A stretch of 64,000 nt of DNA from Bordetella parapertussis (GTDB lineage Bacteria; Pseudomonadota; Gammaproteobacteria; Burkholderiales; Burkholderiaceae_B), in NCBI GenBank assembly GCA_945895265.1, contig CAMDEF010000016.1, forward strand, positions 4,937-68,936, in the 5' to 3' direction. Positions 18,256 through 28,658 of this stretch are shown here, in pieces (the stretch's first letter is position 1; every line of letters starts with the position of its first letter). Both the position numbers and the translations under genes were made by a program. Under the pieces are notes generated by a model. The model worked only from the letters and a program-made list of their open reading frames with translations, made no database searches and was not told the DNA's origin.

Positions 18256-18771
18256 TTATGGAGAGAGTTTGGGCGACTTGGGTGCGGGGGCTGATTCGGT
18301 GCCTTGGGGCGTGCCTTGTTTTTCAGCAGACGAGTACAAGAATTGACTGATCAGGCTTTCAAGGACGATCGCGCTTTGCGTGAACTGAAGCGTCGCACCT
18401 GCGACCAGGTTGGCGTCATCGCCACCCGCTTCAAGGCCGATATACTGCTCGCCTAGCAAGCCTGAGGTCAAAATCTTGGCTGAAGAATCCTTTGGAAAAC
18501 GATAGTTCTTTTCGATTTGAACGGTAACGACTGCTTGAAAGGTTTTTTCATCTAAGGAGATGCTGGCAACGCGCCCGACCACGACGCCCGCACTTTTTAC
18601 TGGCGCCCGTACCTTGAGCCCACCGATATTGTCGAACTTTGCCGACAGAGCGTAGGTGGGGGCAAACGAGAAGCTGCTGAGATTGCCAGCCCGCAACGCT
18701 AGAAAAGAGAGCGCGATTGCGCCTAACAAAATAAAGAGCCCTACCCACCAGTCTGTTTTTTCGTTTGACAT
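18256..18771 (-). CDS. mlaD: MCE-domain protein MlaD
   Basis: Single-pass inner-membrane protein whose MCE domain forms a hexameric ring on the MlaFE transporter. The N-terminal helix (WWVGLFILLGAIALSFLALRAG) is followed by the MCE motif YALSAKFDNIGGLKVRAPVKSAGVVVGRVASI and by GLLGEQYIGLEAGG. Length 171 residues is typical. The tail (after about residue 150) is polar and rich in Pro and Ser. It lies 11 bp after mlaE. Confidence 0.96.
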   Translation of the reverse strand: MSNEKTDWWVGLFILLGAIALSFLALRAGNLSSFSFAPTYALSAKFDNIGGLKVRAPVKSAGVVVGRVASISLDEKTFQAVVTVQIEKNYRFPKDSSAKILTSGLLGEQYIGLEAGGDDANLVAGATLQFTQSAIVLESLISQFLYSSAEKQGTPQGTESAPAPKSPKLSP

Positions 18772-18782
18772 TGTTTGACCCT

Positions 18783-19568
18783 TTAATTGCTGAACATCAG
18801 CGCAGTCAGTAGAAAATCAAGCCCCAACACCGCTAGCGATCCGGTCACAACAGTACGAGTGGTGGCGCGCGCCACCCCTTCGGGTGTTGGGCGAGCCTGC
18901 CAGCCTTCGTAGAGGGCGATCAGCGTAACTGCTACCCCAAAGATGATACTTTTTATTACGCCGTTCAACACGTCGTTATAGACATCGACGCCGTTTTGCA
19001 TTTGTGACCAAAAGGCACCGGTATCGATGCCAATCAGTAGCACACCGACTACCCAGCCCCCGATGATCCCGACCATTGAGAATACCGCAGCCAAAACAGG
19101 CATCGCAATGACGCCGCCCCAAAAGCGTGGGACAAAGACTCGCCTGATTGGGTCGACGGCCATGACTTCCATCGCGGCCAGTTGTTCGCCGGCTTTCATT
19201 AAGCCAATTTCAGCGGTGAGCGAGGTGCCGGCACGCCCGGCAAAAAGCAGGGCGGTAATGACCGGGCCGAGCTCTCGCGTCAGTGAGAGCGCGACCAGCA
19301 AGCCAAGCGCCTCTTCAGAGCCGTAGCGGTTCAGGGTGTAATACCCCTGTAATCCTAAAACAAAACCAACGAATAAACCTGAGACAATGATAATCAGTAA
19401 CGAAAAATTGCCGATGAAATGTACTTGTTGAGACACCAAGCGCGGGCGCTTGAATACGATGCTGCTGCGTTGCAACAGCATGAAAAAGAAACGCGTAAAC
19501 AGGCCCAACCCAGTGAGGCGCTCGCGAGCCTGTTTGCCAAGGCGGGCTAAAAAGTTGGTTTGACTCAT
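18783..19568 (-). CDS. mlaE: Phospholipid ABC transporter permease MlaE
   Basis: Inner-membrane permease of the Mla retrograde lipid transporter, 261 residues. The family features are FIGNFSLLIIIVSGLFVGFVLGLQGYYTLNRYGSEEALGLLVALSLTRELGPVITALLFAGRAGTSLTAEIGLMKAGEQLAAMEVM, which contains the coupling-helix EIGxMK pattern. The frame opens 27 bp earlier, but the ATG at 19568 forms an ATGA overlap with the mlaF stop, which decides the start. Five or six hydrophobic segments are seen. Confidence 0.96.
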   Translation of the reverse strand: MSQTNFLARLGKQARERLTGLGLFTRFFFMLLQRSSIVFKRPRLVSQQVHFIGNFSLLIIIVSGLFVGFVLGLQGYYTLNRYGSEEALGLLVALSLTRELGPVITALLFAGRAGTSLTAEIGLMKAGEQLAAMEVMAVDPIRRVFVPRFWGGVIAMPVLAAVFSMVGIIGGWVVGVLLIGIDTGAFWSQMQNGVDVYNDVLNGVIKSIIFGVAVTLIALYEGWQARPTPEGVARATTRTVVTGSLAVLGLDFLLTALMFSN

Positions 19569-20398
19569 GCCTGTGTGCCTGTGCGAGCAAGCCAAGCCTC
19601 AAAGGCAGGGGTGACGGGGTAGTCGAACGCAACCGGGCCGTCGGCATGCCCGTGTAAAAACTGCTGAACATAGGGGTCAGTCGAGGCACCGAGCGTGGCC
19701 GGTGTGCCTTGTGCTTTAAGTTCACCCTGACCAACCAGATAAACGTGATCAGCAATCGCAAAGGACTCGGCGATGTCGTGGGTAATGACCACGGAGGCGC
19801 AGCCTAAGCGGTCAGAGAGGCTGCGAATCAGGCGCGCTGTGATGCCTAGCGAGATCGGGTCAAGGCCAGCAAAGGGCTCGTCATACAAAACCAGTTCGGG
19901 TTCTAGCACCACTGCGCGTGCTAGCGCGACGCGACGCGCCATACCGCCAGAAATTTCAGATACCTTTAAATGCGCGGCAGCACGCAAACCCACTGCGTTG
20001 AGCTTTTCGAGCACGCGCTCGGTGAGTTGCGCTGCAGACAGACTGAGGTGTTCACGCAGCGGAAACGCGACGTTTTCGAAGACGTTTAGGTCGGTGAAAA
20101 GCGCGCCCTGCTGAAACAAGACCCCCATGCGCTGGCGCAGCGATTGCAACAGCGGGCGATCGGCGTGCGCCAAATTTTGCCCAAACAGGGTGATGATGCC
20201 CTGGCGCGCGACGAGTTGGCCAGTGGCTGCGCGCAGCAAGGTGGTTTTACCGGATCCCGAACCACCCATCATGGCCACCACTTGCCCTGGTAAGACCTCT
20301 AGCGAGATCTCACGCAGAACCGTGAAGTCGCCGTAGCCCAGCGAAACGCCTTCAAGGCGTAGCACTGGCTGGTGTGAGTTCTGAGGGGGCGTAAGCAT
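19565..20398 (-). CDS. mlaF: Phospholipid ABC transporter ATPase MlaF
   Basis: ATPase of the Mla system, 277 residues. It shows Walker A GGSGSGKTT, signature EISGGMARRVALARA, Walker B LVLYDEPFAGLDP and the switch H in VVITHDIAES. It is the first gene of mlaF-mlaE-mlaD-mlaA-mlaC. A short C-terminal extension (FLHGHADGPVAFDYPVTPAFEAWLARTG) resembles the segment by which MlaF contacts its neighbour in E. coli. The E. coli partner MlaB (STAS domain) has no gene here. Confidence 0.96.
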   Translation of the reverse strand: MLTPPQNSHQPVLRLEGVSLGYGDFTVLREISLEVLPGQVVAMMGGSGSGKTTLLRAATGQLVARQGIITLFGQNLAHADRPLLQSLRQRMGVLFQQGALFTDLNVFENVAFPLREHLSLSAAQLTERVLEKLNAVGLRAAAHLKVSEISGGMARRVALARAVVLEPELVLYDEPFAGLDPISLGITARLIRSLSDRLGCASVVITHDIAESFAIADHVYLVGQGELKAQGTPATLGASTDPYVQQFLHGHADGPVAFDYPVTPAFEAWLARTGTQA

Positions 20399-20475
20399 GT
20401 TGAACCAAAGGGATCAGAGCAAAATCCAGGCACTGAACGATACAGCGCTGCTGGGCAGGCAGGCTCAGGCTCTCA

Positions 20476-20503
20476 ATTGTAACGCCCATGCAGAAAGTTG
20501 TAA
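20476..20503 (-). promoter_or_regulatory. Possible promoter of the mla-mur-his run
   Basis: On the minus strand TTACAA and TACAAT are separated by 16 bp, about 80 bp before the mlaF start. The -10 hexamer is good and the -35 poor. The position suits the start of the long co-directional run, but it is only a consensus match. Confidence 0.35.
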
Positions 20504-20537
20504 CACTCTCTGTGTCGTTGAGCGATGGTCAAATCGT

Positions 20538-21545
20538 TTACTGCGGTTGAATGTTTGCCAACTTAATCACTTTGGCCCATTTAGCGGTTTCTGAGGCAAT
20601 AAACTGCGCAAAGGCTTCGGGCGTGCCACCGCCCACCTGACTGGCAGCGTCGGAGATCTGTTTGACCACCTCAGGATCGAGCAGAATTTCGTTAAGTACC
20701 GCATTGAGCTTGGAGATAATGGCTGCTGGTGTGCCCCCTGGCGCGATGATGCCTTGCCAGTTGTAGGACTCGAAGTTAGGGATGCCGAGTTCTACCATCG
20801 TCGGTACGTCTGGCAAAAGTGCCAGACGTTTGGTCGAAGTCACGGCGAGTGGGTGTATTTTTTGGCCCTTGATGGCAGGGAGGGCGGCGTAGCCCATCTC
20901 AAACATCATGCTCAAGTGACCCGCCATCAGATCGGTGGCGGCCGGTGCACCGCCTTTGTAGGGCACATGCACGATATCAATGTTGGCGAGGTTACGAAAC
21001 ATTTCACCAGAGAGGTGGTGAGCGCCGCCTATACCTGACGAGCCAAAGGTCAGTTTGCCGGGCTCTTTTTTAGCCAAAGCAACCAGGTCAGCTAAGTTTT
21101 TAACAGGCAGGCTATTGGCCACACTTAGCACTAAGGGGCTGTTTTCAATCAAAATGACCGGGGTCAGGTCTTTTTGAGGGTTGTAGGGCAGCATGGTCAT
21201 CAAGGTCGGATTCACCGCCAGTGGCGCCAGATTGCCCGAACCGATCGTGTGGCCATCAGGCGGCGCCTTGGCGATCAAGGACGTACCAATCACTCCACCC
21301 GCGCCACTTTTGTTTTCGACCACAACCGATTGGCCAAGCTTTTCGGTGAGTTTGCGCGCCAACAGCCGCATGCGGGTGTCAGAAAAGCCGCCCGCTGCAT
21401 AGGGAACAACCAAAGTCATGCTTTTGGTTGGCCAAGCCTGTGCACTCGCTGAACTGGTTGGTGTTTGAGCCACAGCGGCTGATAGGCCAGAGACGGCCAA
21501 GAGGCTCACCGCAATTGAACAGAAGCGTTTCACGGGGTGGATCAT
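20538..21545 (-). CDS. Bug/TctC-family tripartite tricarboxylate receptor
   Basis: Periplasmic solute receptor of the Bug family, known chiefly from Bordetella and relatives, which binds small carboxylic acids or similar compounds. A signal peptide covers about residues 1-27 (SGLSAAVAQ). The family pattern is clear: WPTKSMTLVVPYAAGGFSDTRMRLLARKL, then ENKSGAGGVIG, APPDGHTI, FGSSGIGGAHHLSGEMF and HVPYKGGAPAATDLMAGH. The ATG at 21545, behind GGAGATTGTCT, is preferred over a TTG 6 bp before. It lies 23 bp after gltD on the same strand, so it is probably co-transcribed with glutamate synthase. No TctA/TctB membrane genes are near; the ligand cannot be told. Confidence 0.92.
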   Translation of the reverse strand: MIHPVKRFCSIAVSLLAVSGLSAAVAQTPTSSASAQAWPTKSMTLVVPYAAGGFSDTRMRLLARKLTEKLGQSVVVENKSGAGGVIGTSLIAKAPPDGHTIGSGNLAPLAVNPTLMTMLPYNPQKDLTPVILIENSPLVLSVANSLPVKNLADLVALAKKEPGKLTFGSSGIGGAHHLSGEMFRNLANIDIVHVPYKGGAPAATDLMAGHLSMMFEMGYAALPAIKGQKIHPLAVTSTKRLALLPDVPTMVELGIPNFESYNWQGIIAPGGTPAAIISKLNAVLNEILLDPEVVKQISDAASQVGGGTPEAFAQFIASETAKWAKVIKLANIQPQ

Positions 21546-21568
21546 AGACAATCTCCGGCTGGTTTGGC

Positions 21569-23035
21569 CTAGCGAGGCAAGTCGCTTGTACCCATTAAAA
21601 ATTCATCAACAGAGCGTGCGCACTGGCGGCCTTCTCGTATCGCCCAAACGACCAATGACTGACCGCGTCGCATGTCACCCGCTGCGAAGACCTTTGCGAG
21701 ATTGGTGCGGTAATCGTCAGTGTTGGCGCGCACGTTACCGCGGGCATCTTGATCGACGCCAAAGGCCGTTAAGACATGATTGACGGGCGCGACAAAGCCC
21801 ATCGCCAGCAAAACCAGATCCGCTTGAATATCGAATTCAGAGCCTTTGACCTCTTGCATCTTCATCTGGCCTGAGGTTTCGTCTTTCACCCACTCGACGC
21901 GAGCCGCGACCAGCTTCTCGACTTTGCCACCCTTGCCTGCCAAAGATTTACTGGTGATCGCCCAATCGCGCTCAGCACCCTCTTCGTGCGAAGACGAGGT
22001 GCGCAACTTTGCTGGCCAGTAGGGCCAGGTCATCGCCTTGTTCTCGCTCTCAGGGGGGCGTGGCATCAATTCAATTTGTGTGACCGATTTGGCGCCATGA
22101 CGGTTACTGGTGCCGACACAATCCGAGCCAGTGTCGCCACCACCAATTACGACCACATGCTTACCTTTGGCAAGCACTTGCGAGCTGAGTTTGTCGCCGG
22201 CGACGACTTTGTTTTGCGGGCGCAAGAAATCCATCGCGTACATCACGCCTTCGAGTTCGCGACCAGCTATTGGTAAGTCGCGCGGAGTTTCACAGCCGCC
22301 AGTTAACACCACGGCGTCAAACTCTTGTTGCAAAGCCGCTGGAGTCTTAACGGTGAGGTCTTTGCTAGGGGCTTGTGCGGCCTCGCCAACGTAATGCGAG
22401 GTTTTAAACGTGACGCCTTCAGCTTGCATTTGAGTGATTCGTTGATCAATCAAGGTTTTTTCAAGTTTGAAGTCTGGGATGCCATAGCGCAGCAAGCCGC
22501 CGATACGATCATTTTTTTCAAAGACGGTCACGGCATGACCGACACGTGCGAGCTGTTGCGCGCAGGCTAAGCCTGCTGGGCCCGAGCCAATCACCGCAAC
22601 CGTTTTGCCGGTTTTGTGAGCGGGTGGCTGGGGCACAACCCATCCCTCGGCCCAGCCTTTGTCAATAATTGCATGCTCAATCGACTTGATCCCAACGGCA
22701 TCGTTATTGATATTGAGTGTGCAAGCGGTTTCGCAAGGCGCGGGACAAATACGCCCCGTAAACTCTGGAAAATTGTTGGTCGAGTGAAGGACATCCAGAG
22801 CACCACGCCAGTTTTGGCGAAATACGAGGTCGTTCCAGTCGGGGATGATGTTGTTCACGGGGCAGCCGTTATTACAAAACGGTATACCGCAATCCATACA
22901 GCGCGCCGCTTGTTTGCCCGCCTGCTCATCCGAGAGATGCAAGACGAATTCACGCCAGTGTTTGAGGCGGCTCGCAGGCGCCTCAGACGCCTCTTGCAGA
23001 CGATCGAGCTCTAAAAAGCCAGTGATTTTTCCCAT
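21569..23035 (-). CDS. gltD: Glutamate synthase, small (beta) subunit
   Basis: Flavoprotein that feeds electrons from NADPH to the large subunit. The 488-residue protein has an N-terminal cysteine-rich region ([22 protein letters not shown], then [14 protein letters not shown]) that binds two 4Fe-4S clusters. A FAD Rossmann motif ([17 protein letters not shown]) and an NADPH motif ([15 protein letters not shown]) follow. It starts 9 bp after the gltB stop. Length and domains are normal. Confidence 0.97.
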   Translation of the reverse strand: MGKITGFLELDRLQEASEAPASRLKHWREFVLHLSDEQAGKQAARCMDCGIPFCNNGCPVNNIIPDWNDLVFRQNWRGALDVLHSTNNFPEFTGRICPAPCETACTLNINNDAVGIKSIEHAIIDKGWAEGWVVPQPPAHKTGKTVAVIGSGPAGLACAQQLARVGHAVTVFEKNDRIGGLLRYGIPDFKLEKTLIDQRITQMQAEGVTFKTSHYVGEAAQAPSKDLTVKTPAALQQEFDAVVLTGGCETPRDLPIAGRELEGVMYAMDFLRPQNKVVAGDKLSSQVLAKGKHVVVIGGGDTGSDCVGTSNRHGAKSVTQIELMPRPPESENKAMTWPYWPAKLRTSSSHEEGAERDWAITSKSLAGKGGKVEKLVAARVEWVKDETSGQMKMQEVKGSEFDIQADLVLLAMGFVAPVNHVLTAFGVDQDARGNVRANTDDYRTNLAKVFAAGDMRRGQSLVVWAIREGRQCARSVDEFLMGTSDLPR

Positions 23036-23044
23036 GATGATTCC

Positions 23045-26000
23045 TTAAGCGGCTTTAGGTTGTGGATTGGCAGCGCGCCACATTTCGCCTAGGGCGCGCT
23101 TGTAATCCACAGGCATGATTTTGATGAATTTACCGCGCGCGCTTTCCCAGTGGCTGACCAAATCGCGTGCGCCAAAACTGCCGGTGTAACGGAAATGGTT
23201 TTCAACCAGTCGTTTGAGGATCGCTTCATCTGTTTCGCGCGCATCGTTACGACCCAGGCTGTGCCAGATGTCGATACCTTGCGTCTTTTCTTGTTCAGCA
23301 GAAGACAACACGGGTTCGATCGCGACCATGCTCAGATTGCAGCGTTCAGAAAAGGTACGTTCTGGATCCCAGACGTAGGCGACGCCACCCGACATGCCGG
23401 CAGCGAAATTGCGGCCGGTTGAGCCCAACACAACGACGGTGCCGCCAGTCATGTATTCGCAACCATGATCACCCGTACCTTCAACAACGGCTGCTGCACC
23501 CGAGTTGCGCACGGCAAAGCGCTCGCCAGCAACGCCGTTGAAATAGGCCTCGCCACCGGTGGCGCCGTATAGCACCGTGTTTCCGATGATGATGTGATCG
23601 GTTCCTAAACCGCGAAAATCGTTGGGTGAGCGTACGATGATTCGGCCACCCGACAAGCCTTTACCAACATAGTCGTTGCCCTCACCCACTAAATCGAGGG
23701 TGATGCCACGAGCCAAGAAGGCGCCAAAGCTTTGACCGGCCGTACCGTTGCATTGAATATGAATGGTGTCGTCGGGCAGACCTTCATCGCCATAGCGAGT
23801 GGCGATTCGCCCGGACAACATCGCGCCAATCGTGCGATTGCGATTGCGTACCGGTACGATGAAGGACACTTTCTCACCGCGTTCGATCGCAGGTTTGCTA
23901 CGCTCAATCAGTTCGTGATCAAGCGCCGATTCGAGGCCGTGATCTTGTGTTTCGAGTTGACGGCGTGGGCTGTCGTTGGAGGGCTGGTAAAACACACGAC
24001 TGAAATCTAGCCCGTGGGCCTTCCAGTGCTCGATGCCCGAGCGGGTATCAAGCAGATCGACACGGCCGACCAGCTCGTCGAACGTGCGGATGCCTAACTG
24101 AGCCATAATTTCGCGAACCTCTTCGGCCACAAAAAAGAAGTAGTTCACAACGTTTTCTGGCTTACCTTGAAATTTTTGACGTAAGACAGGGTCTTGCGTG
24201 GCGACACCAACAGGGCAGGTGTTCAGATGGCATTTGCGCATCATGATGCAGCCCTCAACGACTAGAGGCGCTGTCGCAAAGCCGAACTCGTCAGCCCCGA
24301 GCAGTGCGCCAATTGCAACGTCGCGGCCTGTTTTCATTTGACCGTCGGCTTGCACACGAATACGGCTGCGCAGTTTGTTCAGCATCAGCGTTTGTTGGGT
24401 CTCGGCCAGGCCAAGCTCCCAAGGCGTGCCAGCGTGCTTGATGGATGAAACAGGAGACGCACCCGTGCCACCGTCATGCCCTGAGATGGTGACGTGATCT
24501 GCCTTCGCTTTGGCAACGCCCGCAGCGACCGTGCCGACGCCAACCTCAGACACAAGCTTGACTGAAATTGAAGCGCGCGCATTGACGTTTTTAAGGTCGT
24601 GAATCAGCTGTGCCAAATCTTCTATCGAGTAAATGTCGTGGTGCGGAGGTGGTGAAATCAAACCAACGCCAGGCACTGAGCAGCGCAACTTGGCGATGTA
24701 CTCTGAGACTTTATGACCAGGCAATTGACCGCCTTCGCCAGGCTTGGCGCCTTGCGCCATTTTGATCTGGATTTGATCTGCGCTTGAGAGGTATTCGGCA
24801 CTGACGCCAAAGCGCCCCGAGGCAACCTGCTTGATCTTAGAGCGCATCGAATCGCCGGCTTGCAAGGGCACGTCAGCGGCAATGCGATCTGCGCCCAGCT
24901 CAGAGGCGAGGGTGGCGCCTGCGAGAATGCCACTGCTGCCAGTACGCAATTCGTTGCGGTAGCGCAGCTCGTCTTCGCCGCCTTCGCCGGTGTTTGATTT
25001 TCCGCCAATGCGATTCATGGCAACGGCGAGAACCGAGTGCGCTTCTGTTGAAATCGAACCAAGCGACATTGCGCCGGTTGCAAAGCGTTTGACAATTTCT
25101 TTGGCGGATTCAATCTCGTCGATCGCAATGGCACGCGCCGGATCAACCTTGAATTCAAAGAGGCCGCGCAACGTCATATGACGCTTGCTTTGATCGTTAA
25201 TTAGCTGAGCGTATTCTTTGTAAGTACGATAATTGTTCGCACGCGTGGCGTGTTGCAATTTAGCGATCGAGTCAGGTGTCCACATATGGTCTTCGCCGCG
25301 GACACGGTAGGCGTACTCGCCACCCGCATCCAAGGCGTTTGCCAACACCGGATCGTTACCAAAGGCCGCACGATGGGTGCGCAAGGCCTCTTCGGCAACT
25401 TCAAAAATACCAATGCCTTCAATCGTGCTGGCGGTGCCTGAAAAGTATTTGTTCACTAAGGCTGCGCGCAAGCCAACCGCTTCGAAAATTTGCGCACCGC
25501 AGTAAGACATGTAAGTCGAGATGCCCATTTTGGACATGACTTTGTTGAGGCCTTTGCCGATTGCTTTGATATAGTTTTTTTCTGCTTTGTCAGGCGTGGC
25601 TGACATGTCTTTCAAGCTTTCTAGAGCAAGAAAAGGGTGGATAGCCTCGGCCCCATAGCCGCCCAGCAAGGCAAAATGATGTACCTCGCGCGCCGAGCCT
25701 GTTTCAACGACCAAGCCAGTGTTGGTGCGTAACCCTTCGCGAATCAGGTGCTGATGAATCGCAGAGGTAGCGAGCAAAGCTGGAATTGCAACGCGCTCGT
25801 GATCAACAGCGCGGTCGGTCAGGATCAGAACATTAAAGCCGGTGTTGACGGCATCAACGGCTCGTGCACAAAGTGCCGCGATGCGCGCTTCAATCCCTTG
25901 GGCACCCCACGACGCAGGGTAGGTGATATCTAATGCAAAGCTGCGAAACTTGTCGCCCGTGAGCTCGGCAATTGAATGCAGCTGGGCCATTTCAGCCACG

Positions 26001-27781
26001 TCAAGAACGGGCTGCGTCACTTCAAGACGCAACGGCGGATTGACGTTGTTGATATCTAGCAGATTTGGCTTAGGCCCGATAAACGAGACCAGCGACATCA
26101 CCATTTGCTCGCGGATTGGGTCGATCGGCGGATTGGTCACCTGCGCAAACAACTGCCGAAAATAATTGTAAAAAGGCTTTGCGCGGCTCGACAAAATCGC
26201 CAAGGGCGCGTCGTTACCCATCGAACCAATAGACTCTTCGCCCGTCTCTGCCATCACCTCAAGAATGAATTTGTAATCTTCCTGCGTCCAACCAAAGGCT
26301 TGTTGACGGTCTAACAGCGTGCTGCTTGTCTGGGTGAGTGCGGCGCTTTGCGGCGCGGGTAAGGACTCGAGCTTGACGCGCAGTCGATCAATCCATTGCC
26401 GATAGGGACGCGAGTTTGCGAGCTGTGATTTGATCTCAGCATCGTCAATGATTCGGCCTTGTTCGAGGTCGATTAAAAACATTCTGCCTGGCTGCAAGCG
26501 CCATTTTTTGACGATGCGATTTTCTGGGATCGGAAGCGTACCGGCCTCAGAGGCCATGATCACCATGTCGTCATCGGTGATGAGGTAACGCGCTGGGCGC
26601 AAACCGTTGCGGTCAAGCGTCGCACCAATTTGACGGCCATCGGTAAACGCGACAGCGGCGGGGCCGTCCCACGGCTCCATCATTGCGGCATGATATTCAT
26701 AGAAGGCACGCCGGCTCGCGTCCATGTGCGTGTGTTGTTCCCAGGCCTCGGGGATCATCATCATCATGGCGTGTGCAAGCGAGTAACCTGACATGACCAA
26801 CAACTCAAGGCAGTTGTCGAAGGTGGCTGTGTCGGATTGCCCTTCGTAGACAATCGGGTAAAGCTTTTGCAGATCTTCACCGAGCACGGCAGATTGCATC
26901 ATGCCTTCGCGCGCGCGCAACCAGTTGAAGTTACCTTTGACCGTGTTGATTTCGCCGTTGTGCGCGATCATGCGGTAAGGGTGCGCGAGCGGCCAAGCTG
27001 GAAACGTGTTGGTCGAAAATCGCTGGTGGACTAAGGCCACGGCGGATACGGTTAAGGGATCGGCCAAGTCGCGGTAGTAACGACCCACTTGATCGGCAAG
27101 CAGCAAGCCTTTATAGACAATCGTGCGTACCGAAGCCGAAGGAACAAAGTACTCTTGGCCGTGCACCAAACCCATCGCTTGGATGGCGTGGCTGGCGGTT
27201 TTGCGAATGACGTACAGTTTGCGCTCGAGTGCGTCAGGTACCATCACGTCGGCACCACGGCCAATGAACAGCTGGCGAATCACGGGTTCGCAGGCGCGTA
27301 CGGTGGGTGACATCGGCATGTCGGCGTCGACTGGGACATCGCGCCAGCCCAACACAACTTGTTTTTCAGCACGTACAGCTCGCTCGAGTTCTTGTTCACA
27401 GGCTAAACGCGAGGCGATTTCTTTGGGCAAGAACACCATGGCTACGCCGTACTCGCCTGGAGCCGGCAGCAAAACGCTTTGACGGGTAAGTTCTTGACGA
27501 AAGAAAGCGTCGGGAATCTGGATCAAGATGCCCGCGCCGTCGCCCATGAGCTTATCTGCACCTACTGCGCCACGGTGATCAAGGTTTTCAAGGATTTTTA
27601 GACCTTGTTGAACGATCGAGTGACTTTTTAACCCTTTAATATGCGCGACAAATCCGACACCGCAGGCGTCGTGTTCGTTGGCGGGCGAGTAGAGGCCTTG
27701 CGCTTTGGGCAGACCAACCACAGGGGTTGCCGCAGTCTGTTTAACGGCTGCGGGTTGAAATGTTAAGGGAAACGTTTGCAT
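23045..27781 (-). CDS. gltB: Glutamate synthase, large (alpha) subunit
   Basis: Converts glutamine and 2-oxoglutarate to two glutamates. The protein has about 1578 residues. A 39-residue propeptide precedes C40 ([15 protein letters not shown]), the N-terminal nucleophile of the glutaminase domain. The FMN/synthase domain contains [14 protein letters not shown] and [23 protein letters not shown] cluster-binding [13 protein letters not shown] region and the C-terminal beta-helix ([17 protein letters not shown]) follow. The frame opens 75 bp earlier, but AGGAG before the ATG at 27781 sets the start. It is operonic with gltD. Confidence 0.97.
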   Translation of the reverse strand: MQTFPLTFQPAAVKQTAATPVVGLPKAQGLYSPANEHDACGVGFVAHIKGLKSHSIVQQGLKILENLDHRGAVGADKLMGDGAGILIQIPDAFFRQELTRQSVLLPAPGEYGVAMVFLPKEIASRLACEQELERAVRAEKQVVLGWRDVPVDADMPMSPTVRACEPVIRQLFIGRGADVMVPDALERKLYVIRKTASHAIQAMGLVHGQEYFVPSASVRTIVYKGLLLADQVGRYYRDLADPLTVSAVALVHQRFSTNTFPAWPLAHPYRMIAHNGEINTVKGNFNWLRAREGMMQSAVLGEDLQKLYPIVYEGQSDTATFDNCLELLVMSGYSLAHAMMMMIPEAWEQHTHMDASRRAFYEYHAAMMEPWDGPAAVAFTDGRQIGATLDRNGLRPARYLITDDDMVIMASEAGTLPIPENRIVKKWRLQPGRMFLIDLEQGRIIDDAEIKSQLANSRPYRQWIDRLRVKLESLPAPQSAALTQTSSTLLDRQQAFGWTQEDYKFILEVMAETGEESIGSMGNDAPLAILSSRAKPFYNYFRQLFAQVTNPPIDPIREQMVMSLVSFIGPKPNLLDINNVNPPLRLEVTQPVLDVAEMAQLHSIAELTGDKFRSFALDITYPASWGAQGIEARIAALCARAVDAVNTGFNVLILTDRAVDHERVAIPALLATSAIHQHLIREGLRTNTGLVVETGSAREVHHFALLGGYGAEAIHPFLALESLKDMSATPDKAEKNYIKAIGKGLNKVMSKMGISTYMSYCGAQIFEAVGLRAALVNKYFSGTASTIEGIGIFEVAEEALRTHRAAFGNDPVLANALDAGGEYAYRVRGEDHMWTPDSIAKLQHATRANNYRTYKEYAQLINDQSKRHMTLRGLFEFKVDPARAIAIDEIESAKEIVKRFATGAMSLGSISTEAHSVLAVAMNRIGGKSNTGEGGEDELRYRNELRTGSSGILAGATLASELGADRIAADVPLQAGDSMRSKIKQVASGRFGVSAEYLSSADQIQIKMAQGAKPGEGGQLPGHKVSEYIAKLRCSVPGVGLISPPPHHDIYSIEDLAQLIHDLKNVNARASISVKLVSEVGVGTVAAGVAKAKADHVTISGHDGGTGASPVSSIKHAGTPWELGLAETQQTLMLNKLRSRIRVQADGQMKTGRDVAIGALLGADEFGFATAPLVVEGCIMMRKCHLNTCPVGVATQDPVLRQKFQGKPENVVNYFFFVAEEVREIMAQLGIRTFDELVGRVDLLDTRSGIEHWKAHGLDFSRVFYQPSNDSPRRQLETQDHGLESALDHELIERSKPAIERGEKVSFIVPVRNRNRTIGAMLSGRIATRYGDEGLPDDTIHIQCNGTAGQSFGAFLARGITLDLVGEGNDYVGKGLSGGRIIVRSPNDFRGLGTDHIIIGNTVLYGATGGEAYFNGVAGERFAVRNSGAAAVVEGTGDHGCEYMTGGTVVVLGSTGRNFAAGMSGGVAYVWDPERTFSERCNLSMVAIEPVLSSAEQEKTQGIDIWHSLGRNDARETDEAILKRLVENHFRYTGSFGARDLVSHWESARGKFIKIMPVDYKRALGEMWRAANPQPKAA

Positions 27782-27862
27782 AAGGTGCTCCTGAACCACT
27801 ACAGGCATGTTGCAGTGCGAGGGAACGACGATACGCTTGAAAATGCGGCACTGCAAGAGGAT

Positions 27863-27887
27863 TTAATTGGGGTGCGTCCCTAATTAA
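27863..27887. repeat. REP-like imperfect palindrome upstream of gltB
   Basis: TTAATTGGGG at the left and TCCCTAATTAA at the right, around a short GTGCG-like centre, form a hairpin with one or two mismatches. The half-site TTAATTGGGG is repeated 49 bp away at 27912. This kind of GGGG-AATTAA sequence is typical of the REP-like repeats that accompany RAYT genes, and the RAYT-like gene ends 48 bp away. Confidence 0.5.
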
Positions 27888-27911
27888 AAATCAAAAACAA
27901 AATAGACAGGA

Positions 27912-27928
27912 TTAATTGGGGACGTACC
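27912..27928. repeat. Second REP-like half-site next to the RAYT-like gene
   Basis: TTAATTGGGGACGTACC repeats the first ten bases of the palindrome at 27863 in the same orientation. It lies only 6 bp beyond the stop codon of the RAYT-like gene. It has no matching right arm, so it is a single half. Confidence 0.45.
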
Positions 27929-27934
27929 ACTGCC

Positions 27935-28627
27935 TTACTGAGTGACCCGCTTGGGCCTGCCACGCAGACCCGGTTGCACGCGGCGATTGGCGCAAAGTGC
28001 AAGTTCAGTCAAAAAAGGCTGATCCCCTAAGCCCCACTGGCCCTTTAAGGCAAACTCGATTTGAGCGTCGATGGCTGCACCATTGCCTGCATTGAGTCGG
28101 TCGCGATAGGCTGCCTGGCGGGCAAAGGGGGTGTTGCCGCACAGCCAATAGTCGGCGTGCGGTTGCAGCCAATTCGCCCGTGCGTCGCTACCCTCGGTGT
28201 GGGCGTGTGCAGACGACCAGGCCCATTGCGCCGGCTCGTCAACCAAGCCTTCTCGCGTCGTGCTGCGTTCTAACCAAATGAGGCAAGGCAAGACCCAGCT
28301 TTCGGGTTGCGGGATGGTTGAGCGATAGCGCCCGCTAAATACGCCACCAATCTTTAATTGCGCAGCCAAACGGCGCCCAAGATCTTGAATCAAGCGAGAC
28401 AGGTCGCTTGCCTCGCCTGGCGTGGCAAGTATGTAAAGCCCAGTTGAAGCAACGCACCAGCCGTGTATCGCAACGCGATGCTGGTGGGCACTCTGCCCCA
28501 GCCAACCGGACAAACGTTCAAAGCTCTGCCCGGCAGACGTACTCAGTACACGGGCGGTGGCAGGGGTGAACTGTGCCGTAATGAGTTGCGCCTGATCCGG
28601 CGCAAACAGCCGAGGGAGTCGAGCCAT
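27935..28627 (-). CDS. RAYT-like (REP-associated Y1 transposase family) protein lacking catalytic residues
   Basis: The 230-residue protein starts MARLPRL, the typical RAYT N-terminus, and keeps other family landmarks: VAIHGWC, ILATP, DLSRLIQDLGRR, SGRYRS, REGLVDEPAQWAWSS and a basic C-terminus (RGRPKR). The expected HUH motif (family MTNHVHLLATP) reads ASTGLYILATP, so both histidines are replaced (G63, Y65). The Tyr expected in the YIELNPVRAGLV-like region is W118. By my alignment, strand cleavage should therefore be impossible. The frame is intact, so it may be a domesticated protein rather than a decaying one. It lies between gltB and the SdiA-regulated-family gene, beside two REP-like repeats. 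Confidence 0.72.
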   Translation of the reverse strand: MARLPRLFAPDQAQLITAQFTPATARVLSTSAGQSFERLSGWLGQSAHQHRVAIHGWCVASTGLYILATPGEASDLSRLIQDLGRRLAAQLKIGGVFSGRYRSTIPQPESWVLPCLIWLERSTTREGLVDEPAQWAWSSAHAHTEGSDARANWLQPHADYWLCGNTPFARQAAYRDRLNAGNGAAIDAQIEFALKGQWGLGDQPFLTELALCANRRVQPGLRGRPKRVTQ

Positions 28628-28658
28628 CGCTAAAAGTGTTTCATTTCTAAAACTAAGT

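Noticed and set aside
27935..28627. An active insertion sequence
   Set aside because: The frame resembles RAYT proteins, but catalytic residues are replaced and no terminal inverted repeats or target duplication were seen.
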